Positions 1 through 6,446 of a stretch of DNA of 17,560 nt are shown in pieces (within the stretch, counting starts at the first letter, position 1; every line of letters starts with the position of its first letter). Below the pieces are notes generated by a model. That model had not been told where the DNA came from and did not search any database. It saw only the letters and a list, made by a program, of their open reading frames with translations. This DNA comes from Discostella pseudostelligera. Taxonomy: Eukaryota > Bacillariophyta > Thalassiosirophyceae > Thalassiosirales > Thalassiosiraceae. The stretch spans positions 1-17,560 of the forward strand of contig JALLBK010000223.1 in NCBI GenBank assembly GCA_036940085.1. The letters run 5' to 3'. Position numbers and translations under genes: made by a program.

Positions 1-371
1 CAATTCATTCAGTTGTGCCCTTCACTCAGGTCCTCAGCCTCCAGCTCAAGACAGGATAAGGAGGAGAAGCATCTGTATAATGAGAAATGAGAATGAGGAG
101 GCAAGTAGCAGAGGAACAACCCCCTCACCCCTCCTGTTTCCTGATGCTGTGGATTGTGAGCTGACAAAATTTCAAAACTTGAGACCTGAGATCTGAGACC
201 CAAGGCCTTAGGCAATATTATGAGGAGAATGAAGTGCAGCAGCAGCCAGGAGCAGGAGGAGTGAATGTAATTGTAGGAAGGAGAATGATGGTGTGCCCAG
301 GAGGAAGAAGGGACAAGCACCACCATGACAGTGGAATTATTGGGTAGTGGTTGGTGGTTCTTGTTATCCAT

Positions 372-666
372 GATTCTCAGTGGGGGCGGAGAGTGGAGTT
401 GGGTGGTGGCCAACGCTCATCATTCTCAGTGGATATTCAGTAATCAACACCCATTCTCAGTGGACTAGGGTAGAGTAGTGGACACCATCTGCCATTCTCA
501 TTCTCTGTGTAATTGGTTGTTGGCACCAAAAGTGAAATTGGATGGTCAACAAGAATACCATATTACACCACAGCAGTAGACCAGCAGTAGAATCAGGTGG
601 TCAACACTCAACATTCTCAGTGGAATTGGGTGATTCATCCTCAACACCCATTTTCAGTGGAATTGA
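372..666. repeat. Degenerate CATTCTCAGTGGA minisatellite
   Basis: Copies of a core close to CATTCTCAGTGGAATTGGG begin near 372, 421, 452, 493, 612 and 649. They are often preceded by CAACACYCA and followed by GGTGGT. A smaller direct repeat, CAGCAGTAGA, lies at 571-580 and 582-591. No convincing coding frame runs through the block on either strand. It reads as an old, diverged tandem repeat. A regulatory or satellite role is not shown. Confidence 0.6.
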
Positions 667-941
667 CTGGTGGCCATGATCACATCCTTGCTAGTAGCAG
701 CTCAGCACATGGTGATGGTGATGTCAGATGATACTCAGCATGACTCCTCCTGCAGCTCGTGCTCATCGCTCATCTGCCTCGTCCACTTGGCATCCTTCTT
801 ACATTGACACCACCATGGTGCTGATCACCATGGGGCCATGGGGGCATGATGCTGCTGCTCTTGTATGATCACTCTGCTCTCTGCTTTCTGCTATCTCTCT
901 CTGCTCTCTGGCTCTTTCAATTCTGCAGTACCACAAGTGCC
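667..941. other. Intergenic, no gene recognised
   Basis: Apart from a palindromic cluster of CCATGG sites (811-842) and CT-rich sequence (860-920), I see nothing interpretable here. A reading frame starting at 846 has no recognisable features and overlaps the real small gene at 1261 in a different frame. Confidence 0.4.
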
Positions 942-1038
942 TACACGTGGAAGATTAAGAGTTGGCGGGAGAGCAATGAAATCGCTGATCTGTGGATAGT
1001 GATTGGCGATATGCGAGAAGCCCGACATCTTTCCCGCC
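942..1038. promoter_or_regulatory. Candidate promoter elements of the 58-aa gene
   Basis: A G-box-like TACACGTGGAA lies at 942-952. TTGGCGGGA follows at 962-970, and TTTCCCGCC in the opposite orientation at 1030-1038, 223 bp before the ATG at 1261. TTTCCCGCC matches the E2F-type consensus TTTSSCGC, and ACGT cores are classic bZIP/bHLH targets. Both roles are inferred from motif identity only. The same two elements recur upstream of the proteasome gene. Confidence 0.4.
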
Positions 1039-1260
1039 ATTTCCCTCCCCCCACTCCATGCTCTCAACCACGCGCTACCATAGCCGCTCAACGCACCGTC
1101 GTGTCTATCTTTCAATTCCTCTCATATCATCCCCCAATCGATCCTCGACCGATAAGGCGTTCCGAAAGCATCTTCGTCGCCTCTCTCTCCAATATCACCA
1201 ACCCTCAAATCCTTCATCCATTTCATTGTTCAATAATATACCAACAGACACACCATCACC

Positions 1261-1437
1261 ATGACACTCGGAGAACAAATCGACAAGGTCATCGAATCTC
1301 TTCCCCCCGTCACTAGAATTGTCATTGCGGCCATGCTACTTATACAGACAATTGCATTTGGGGTATGGTTGGGACGTATGACAAGTGAGGTACGAGCTAG
1401 TAAAAAGCAGGCAAAGGAGAAGGAGAAGAGTTCGTAG
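1261..1437 (+). CDS. Small single-pass membrane protein (58 aa), unknown function
   Basis: A 58-codon frame opens with ATG in good context (CACCATGA) and ends in TAG. An in-frame TAA lies about 30 bp upstream, so this is the first possible Met if the gene is unspliced. The protein has a short polar N-terminus with both acidic and basic residues, one hydrophobic segment at about residues 18-38 (TRIVIAAMLLIQTIAFGVWL), then GRMTSEVRASKK and a Lys/Glu-rich tail ending KEKEKSS. That layout fits a small tail-exposed organelle or ER membrane protein. The Lys-rich end resembles dilysine-type retention tails but does not match a canonical KKXX terminus. I do not recognise the family. Upstream G-box and E2F-like elements support a real transcription unit. 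No homology could be checked. Confidence 0.55.
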   Translation: MTLGEQIDKVIESLPPVTRIVIAAMLLIQTIAFGVWLGRMTSEVRASKKQAKEKEKSS

Positions 1438-1943
1438 AGGACGTTGAAAACTACAATTTATATAGGGCACCTCAAATAATAGTACCGAGGACCGAGGGCG
1501 GGGGGAGGACAACTTTGTTGGCGCATGGCACATTGTACCGGGAGAGAAAGTTGTTATTCTAGAGCGGATGAAATGAGATTGAGAGGAGTATGGGGAAACG
1601 TCAAGACAATGTACAGATGGGGGTCACAGAAAGTACCAGGTAATTCGTCGCGTAGGACATGAGTAGTTTTTGGGGAAGTTCTTTAGGCAAGTATCGATGG
1701 GCAGCATAGAACACGTGAGGGGAAGAATCATGCAGTCTTCTTGGAGAGAGGGAAGTGAGACGAATTGAATGTCTACTGGAGTGTTTTAGTCGATGCATCA
1801 ATTTCTACTCAGTAATATTCCTAGGCGACATCTCCTGGTCAATTGTCATGCGGCAAATTTTTACTGTTTTATGCAAGTTCTAGTGTAGCTCATCTTCTTG
1901 ACACTTCAACCACTTCGCTGCCCGCTAATAGAAGATATTATCT
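1438..1943. other. Intergenic between two convergent genes
   Basis: This 506-bp stretch lies between the stop of the small membrane protein gene and the stop of the oppositely oriented RGG-protein gene. It should hold both 3' untranslated regions. I find no coding frame with recognisable content and no clear repeat. Confidence 0.5.
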
Positions 1944-2474
1944 TCACGCAGCAGCAGCCTTTTCATCGTCCTCCCCAGCGTCATCTCCCTCTCCTTCGCC
2001 AGCTTCACCATCGCCACCCTCGCCCTCGCCCTCACCCTCACCACCACCGCCTCGCTTAGCCCAATAATCATCCATATCATCATTTAATTTCTTTGCAGCC
2101 AATTCTTTGTTGCCACTTTTTAACCAATACTCATCCATGGCCGCGTCGAGTTCCTCGGCACTTGCTGGCTTCTTTTCGTCTTTCTTGCCACCCCTGCCAC
2201 CTCGACCCTTGCCACCTCTGCCTCCACCGCCACCACGTCCACCACCTCCTCTGCCACCACCACTGAAACGCTTTCGTGCTCCACCCGCCGCGCCAGTATT
2301 GCCGCCGCGTTTGGCGGGGGATGTCTTGTTGCCTCCTCCAACTCCACCTCCACCGCCTCTGCCACCACCACTACCTCTGCCACCCCCGCCGCCACTATTG
2401 CGTCGATTGGCTGCTCCGGCTTTACTACCACGCCCCCCGCCACCGCCACCACTATTGCGTCTGTTGCCTGCCAT
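1944..2474 (-). CDS. CHTOP/FoP-like RGG mRNA-export adaptor
   Basis: This 176-aa protein has three parts. Residues 1-97 are an RGG/GGRG-rich region, typical of RNA binding and arginine methylation. Residues 104-141 hold two tandem copies of a short motif, LDAAMDEYW (109-117) and LNDDMDDYW (130-138). Residues 146-172 are an acidic Gly/Glu/Asp tail. The paired LDxxxDxY motif after an RGG region is the hallmark of the C-terminal duplication domain of CHTOP (FOP). The same motif lets ALY/REF and UIF bind the DEAD-box helicase UAP56/DDX39B in the TREX complex. A nuclear role in mRNA export is therefore inferred. No RRM is present, so it is not a full ALYREF. I chose the Met at 2474 because a strong 3' splice site (pyrimidine-rich tract, then ATACAG) sits 2 nt before it. 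A longer frame from 2600 would run through the presumed intron. Tyr-Trp in place of Tyr-Met in the motif is unusual. Confidence 0.75.
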   Translation of the reverse strand: MAGNRRNSGGGGGGRGSKAGAANRRNSGGGGGRGSGGGRGGGGGVGGGNKTSPAKRGGNTGAAGGARKRFSGGGRGGGGRGGGGGRGGKGRGGRGGKKDEKKPASAEELDAAMDEYWLKSGNKELAAKKLNDDMDDYWAKRGGGGEGEGEGEGGDGEAGEGEGDDAGEDDEKAAAA

Positions 2475-2476
2475 GC

Positions 2477-2632
2477 CTGTATAAAAGAGAGAGGATGTTG
2501 ACCCTATTGCTCTATTGCTATTGGGATAAGCTTGTTGAATTGTGTGGTGACATCTTGTCCCATTCTCAACGCCAATGATGATGTTGTGCGATGTGCACAA
2601 GCCTCTCTCGTAGCAATTGATACTGTTCCTAC
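2477..2632 (-). other. Probable 5' UTR intron of the CHTOP-like gene
   Basis: On the minus strand a GTAGGA donor (from 2632) and a CTCTCTCTTTTATACAG acceptor (ending 2477) bracket 156 nt just before the initiator ATG. The acceptor is strong and the donor is weaker, so the 5' boundary is uncertain. The proposed upstream exon contains no ATG near the donor, which fits a leader intron. Confidence 0.4.
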
Positions 2633-2650
2633 CGTAGAAAGATCCAAGAT

Positions 2651-2744
2651 TTTCCCGCCACCAAATTTGAATTTCCCGCCATGAGATTTGGCTTTCCCGT
2701 CACAAAAAAGGTGGCTTTCCCGCCACAATTTTGGCTTTCCCGCC
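2651..2744. promoter_or_regulatory. Phased array of five TTTCCCGCC boxes in a divergent promoter
   Basis: TTTCCCGCC occurs exactly at 2651-2659, 2672-2680, 2716-2724 and 2736-2744, with one variant (TTTCCCGTC) at 2693-2701. Start-to-start spacings are 21, 21, 23 and 20 bp, about two helical turns. All boxes have the same orientation. The array lies between the CHTOP-like gene (-) and Sec22 (+), about 180 bp from one ATG and 210 bp from the other. TTTCCCGC fits the E2F/DP consensus TTTSSCGC. Binding is inferred. Confidence 0.6.
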
Positions 2745-2955
2745 AAAAACTCCTACGCCCCCAGAGTAGAGCCACAACTCAACACAAAACGCAAGCCGCA
2801 CAACGACCAGCGGCCTTCATTTCATTATCGACACCGACGCCGACGACGAAACGACGACGGAGCATCGTCTTGATCTTTGATCTTGGCCTTCATTGGCCCC
2901 GCCGCCGCCGGTATCCTACTCCTCTCACTGGCCAGCATCTCACTATCTACTAACA

Positions 2956-3823
2956 ATGCCACCACTCCTAACCTTCGTCGCCCGTCTCTCCGACGGTCTA
3001 CCCCTCGTGGCCAATACCGCACCGGAATTTAGTTCGAGTGTCGTGATTACCCAAGATCACAAAAATCAAGCTAAAGAAATATTGAGAGGGTTGGGTGGTA
3101 CAGTTAGGTTAGTTATGAACAGTGTTTTTCATTTGCTTGATATTTGGTGGGTGGCGATGACGGGTGACGGGGGTTGATGATTGAATAGCCGCTGACCACA
3201 TACATGTCTCACGCACTTTTTATTTCCAATATTTATCTTCCACATCCTATCACATCAATCACATGAAAAACACCAAAAGCTCCTCCACCAAAAAAATGTC
3301 CATCGATACCACTAACTCACTCATCTTTCACTACTTGGTCCGTGATACTCTCTGCTACCTCACCCTCACCGAATCTTCCTATCCCAAACGACTAGCCTTC
3401 CTCTACCTCGAAGAACTCTCCGATTTATTCATTGAATCATTAATATCCGACTATGGTGATCCCGGATGGCGTGAGAATTTAGCCACCGTTGCACGACCAT
3501 ACGCCTACCTAAAATTCGAATTGGTCATGAGTCGAACACGTAAAAATTACGGTGACCCGACATCGAAACAAAATACTACAAAGCTAAATGAGGACTTGGC
3601 AGATATACAAAGTATTATGCGAACGAATATTAATGAGATACTAAATCGGGGTGAGAAGTTGGAACATGTGAGTAGTATAAGTCAGAATTTGGTGGCGGAG
3701 AGTAAGAGGTTTAAATGGGGTGCGAAGAAGTTGGGATTTTGGGCACGAGTGAATCAGTATGGTCCGATGGTGGCTATGGTACTGTTTGTTGTGTTTGTGT
3801 TGTATATAAAGTTCTTTTGGTAG
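2956..3823 (+). CDS. SEC22: Sec22-type R-SNARE (longin), two exons
   Basis: Exons are 2956-3107 and 3280-3823. The GT-AG intron 3108-3279 (172 nt) falls in phase 2, and the junction codon AGC encodes Ser51. The 231-aa product has a longin domain (about 1-130, starting LLTFVARLSDGLPLVA and including FHYLVRDTLCYLTL and YPKRLAFLYLEEL). An R-SNARE coiled coil follows (about 150-205), with the zero-layer Arg174 in ILNRGEKLE. A C-terminal anchor (about 213-230) ends in FFW. This is the full Sec22 architecture. Sec22 acts on ER-Golgi transport vesicles, pairing with Qa/Qb/Qc SNAREs for fusion. Vertebrate Sec22b is about 215 aa, so length is normal. A longer in-frame start at 2893 exists, but family homology begins at MPPLL (2956). 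Regulation probably runs from the divergent promoter shared with the CHTOP-like gene. Confidence 0.92.
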
Positions 3824-4299
3824 GATAGGTATAATATGGGAAATCGTTGTGTCCGATCGAAGTCAGCAAAGTTGCTACTGGGCGGATACATATGGTGATG
3901 AGGTGTTGGGGACTGTGCTGAGAAGTGCCGCATCGCGATCGGGGAACGAGATAGGGATACAATGGTTTGCTCTCGGTAACTACATAGAAGCGGGCGCATA
4001 GATTGAGCGCGCGAGAGATGAGATGCATATTGAATTTCATAACCACCATGAACCCAGAGTCGATAATTTAGGATCATTGTGATGGTTGCTGTCCAATCCA
4101 CAGATCTCTTGCTCTCTCTTTCTCGAGAGAGCAACGAGGCGAGTAGTGGTGGGTATTCAAGAGAGATAATATGATATGTACCACATTAATGCCCCGAATG
4201 AATGCTAGATGTAGTCGTCTTGTTCCTCCTAATCTTCCCATCTCATCGCAACTCGCATGAATCCTATGCAATCTCATGCAATGGCAATGATCCGAAATT
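3824..4299. other. Intergenic 3' region of SEC22, no gene recognised
   Basis: No frame on either strand shows family features. The stretch contains the 3' UTR of SEC22 and a perfect hairpin, listed separately. Minus-strand frames here are short, compositionally ordinary and lack a good start context. Confidence 0.45.
4109..4134. repeat. Perfect 10-bp hairpin
   Basis: TTGCTCTCTC (4109-4118) and GAGAGAGCAA (4125-4134) are exact inverse complements around a 6-nt TTTCTC loop. It lies 286 bp after the SEC22 stop and about 480 bp before the proteasome start. It could fold in RNA or be a palindromic binding site. The function is unknown. Confidence 0.5.
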
Positions 4300-4353
4300 T
4301 ACACGTGGAATAGATCCTCTCAATCTCCACGTGGATGTTTCTCATGGCGGGAA
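4300..4353. promoter_or_regulatory. Candidate promoter elements of the proteasome alpha-3 gene
   Basis: Two CACGTGG G-boxes lie at 4302-4308 and 4328-4334, the first within TACACGTGGAA, identical to the one upstream of the 58-aa gene. GGCGGGAA follows at 4346-4353, about 260 bp before the ATG. The combination suggests bZIP/bHLH plus E2F-like inputs, by motif identity only. Confidence 0.4.
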
Positions 4354-4612
4354 GATCGCGCGGGATGGGGGCCGCGGGGGAGAATGGGGGGCCGCCCAAC
4401 AAAATCAATTTTCCACCCCCTTCCATGACGATCATTTCCGTCGGCGTCGTCGATCATCGCCTCCTAGGTCTACTACGACGTCCTGCTGGCACCAATTCAA
4501 CCACCACCACCCTCTCCAACAGCATCCCATTTAGTACGGCCTCTCTAGATCATCATCGTCATCATAAGCAACAGCGCCATTTTGCAGAAACATCTCAATT
4601 AAATAACAAACA

Positions 4613-5758
4613 ATGGCCTCATCCGGTTCCGGCTACGATCTCTCCTCCTCCACCTTCTCACCCGACGGTCGCATCTTCCAAGTCGAATATGCCTCCCGCG
4701 CTGTCGAATCCTCCGGAGCGGCACTTGGCCTACGATGTGCTGATGGTATTGTATTATGTGTGGAGAAGCCAATGAATAAAAAAATGATGGTGACGAAGAA
4801 TACACCGGCAGGACGACGGATATATGCGGTCGATGGCAAGACGGGGTTGGCGTTGGCGGGATATCCGGGAGATGGACGACAGGTGGCTAATCGAGCTAGA
4901 GAGGAGGCGGCGAATTATTTGGAAACGTGAGTATATTTGGTTATAATTTGTTGTTTGTCATTGTTGATTTGACAAGTGTGGGTTTTTGTACTGCATACCC
5001 TATTGTCTCTCCTCTGGGGGGGAAGCGAGAGACGTGCTCATTATTAGCCCACATCTCTAAACTCACGCACACTCCTGTTGCAAATGTCTCTCTTTTTACA
5101 CCCCCTCTCTCTCTTTTTCTGGAATACGAACAAATTAATGACATCATCATCATGTTGTAGCTATGGATCCGAAATCCCCCCCGATGTCTTGGCCGCACGT
5201 CTCTCCGCCTACGTCCATTACTTCACCTTACATGGCGCCCTGCGTCCATTTGGTTGTACTGCACTCTTGGCCGGATATGATGCCGCGACTCAACGTCATT
5301 CACTACACATGGTGGAACCCAGTGGAAGTTGTTTTGAATATTATGCCGCAGCGGCGGGACGGGGACGTCAGCCGGCACGGACCGAGATGGAGAAATTGGC
5401 GGTGAATCCCACTCGAGCCACGGCGGCGGCGAGTGCAGGAAGTGGTGCCGCAGGTGGAGGTGGTGAGGAAGGCATGGAAGGAGGACAGCAATTGATTTCT
5501 GTAGCCGAGGGAGTGCGTCAACTTGCGAAAATTGTGTATACCATTCGCGATTCTGGTGGCAATGGCGGAAGTGGTGCGTCCAAGGATGGTCCATTCGAAA
5601 TTGAAATGTCATGGCTATGTGAAAAGACGGGATGGAAACATGTGGGTGTGCCCAAGGATGTGATGGAGGAGGCGGTGGAGTGGGCCAAGAGGGAGATTGA
5701 AGCGGAGGGGGAGGAGGAGGATGATGACGAGGAGGAGGCCGATGGGATGGAGGAGTAA
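4613..5758 (+). CDS. PSMA3: 20S proteasome subunit alpha type 3, two exons
   Basis: Exons are 4613-4926 and 5161-5758. The GT-AG intron 4927-5160 (234 nt) is in phase 2, with junction codon ACC (Thr105). The 303-aa product starts MASSGSGYDLSSSTFSPDGR and continues IFQVEYA, the alpha-subunit N-terminal signature. Later matches to alpha-3 are RRIYAVDGKTGLALAGYPGDGR, AREEAANYLETYGSEIP, RPFGC, the TEMEKL helix and WLCEKTGWKHVGVPKD. It ends in an acidic tail (EEEDDDEEEADGMEE) typical of alpha-3. Alpha subunits form the gated outer rings of the 20S core and have no catalytic Thr. The start is secure: an in-frame TAA lies at 4604 and the context is ACAATGG. The family is usually about 255 aa. The excess is a Gly/Ala-rich insertion at about 190-213 and a Gly/Ser stretch at about 236-247. 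Confidence 0.95.
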
Positions 5759-5907
5759 ATTAGGCAGTGGGTAGATTACGAAGGAAGCACTGATTGAGCA
5801 CGCCATGTACATGCCTTTGGGAGAGCGAGTATGCCTAAGTGTGTGCGTCTTTCAAAGGGGGGAGAGATACAACTTGGATGCAATAGTAGCATCATAATAT
5901 ATCATTG

Positions 5908-5962
5908 ATGATTGCCTTCTTCGTCGACTAGAGTATTGGACTCTAGTGTGAATGCCAATCAT
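5908..5962. repeat. Nested stem-loop downstream of the proteasome gene
   Basis: ACTAGAGT (5927-5934) and ACTCTAGT (5940-5947) form an 8-bp stem with a 5-nt loop. Outside it, ATGATTG (5908-5914) and CAATCAT (5956-5962) can pair as a second stem. It starts 150 bp after the stop and could be a 3' UTR or 3'-end structure. No role is established. Confidence 0.45.
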
Positions 5963-6104
5963 TACTAAATGAGTTACCGTCCTCCTTGTCGACTTGCCGT
6001 AGCATCTGCTCATGGTTCATGGTGCGGTGGCATGATGTGTTGATGTTGCATCCGGTCCTTCACTGTTAGTTGCTGTCGACGGACAGCATAGTTACTTATT
6101 GTAG

Positions 6105-6117
6105 AAGTGGCGCGCCA
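6105..6117. promoter_or_regulatory. E2F-like palindrome TGGCGCGCCA
   Basis: TGGCGCGCCA occupies 6108-6117. With the following A-run it reads TTTTGGCGCGCC on the minus strand, an excellent match to the E2F consensus TTTSGCGC. It lies about 330 bp upstream of the glycosyltransferase ATG. Activity is inferred. Confidence 0.4.
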
Positions 6118-6130
6118 AAACAAATTCAGA

Positions 6131-6214
6131 AAGATACTTAACAAATTTTGAAATTAAAATTTGAAATTAAATAAGATACTTAACAAATTTTGAAATTATA
6201 TTTGAAATTGATCC
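6131..6214. repeat. AT-rich 42-bp tandem duplication
   Basis: Two adjacent copies start at 6131 and 6173, both opening AAGATACTTAACAAATTTTG. They are identical for 26 nt and then diverge by a few changes. The AT content contrasts with the surrounding sequence. The block is probably part of the upstream spacer of the glycosyltransferase gene. Confidence 0.65.
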
Positions 6215-6294
6215 ACCGACCTGTGATCGCCACTACAACAGCCCCGCCCGCTCATCGGCATCGTTCACCATCGGCATCGGCCATCGCCATCGCC

Positions 6295-6334
6295 GACCAT
6301 GACCATGACCATGACCATGGCCGCCGCCGCCGCC
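6295..6334. repeat. GACCAT and GCC microsatellites
   Basis: Four exact GACCAT units (6295-6318) are followed directly by about five GCC units (6320-6334). This is simple repeat sequence in the spacer or leader before the glycosyltransferase gene. A short frame across it is repeat-driven and is not called as a gene. Confidence 0.6.
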
Positions 6335-6446
6335 GTAGTGGTAGCCCTCATCGACAGGGAGCGGCACCACTATTTGCCAATGATACATCACCACGAGCAG
6401 CCTAATAAGAGCATTCCAATTCCAATACAATGACAGAGCTGATCTC

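Noticed and set aside
9..413. 134-codon minus-strand frame
   Set aside because: It overlaps the degenerate repeat block, has no domain or targeting logic, and its hydrophobic stretch is isolated. More likely a chance frame.
811..842. Cluster of CCATGG palindromes
   Set aside because: Striking locally but explained by short ATGG/CCAT-rich sequence. No gene start or repeat family could be tied to it.
846..1316. 156-codon plus-strand frame
   Set aside because: It runs through promoter elements and overlaps the 58-aa gene in another frame, with no family features.
2107..2484. Pro/Leu-rich 125-codon plus-strand frame
   Set aside because: It is the antisense of the RGG/Gly-rich region of the CHTOP-like gene. 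The Pro-rich look is a by-product of GGN codons.
2480..2487. TATAAAAG on the plus strand
   Set aside because: It lies next to the minus-strand splice acceptor and start of the CHTOP-like gene, and no plus-strand gene begins just downstream, so it is unlikely to be a TATA box.
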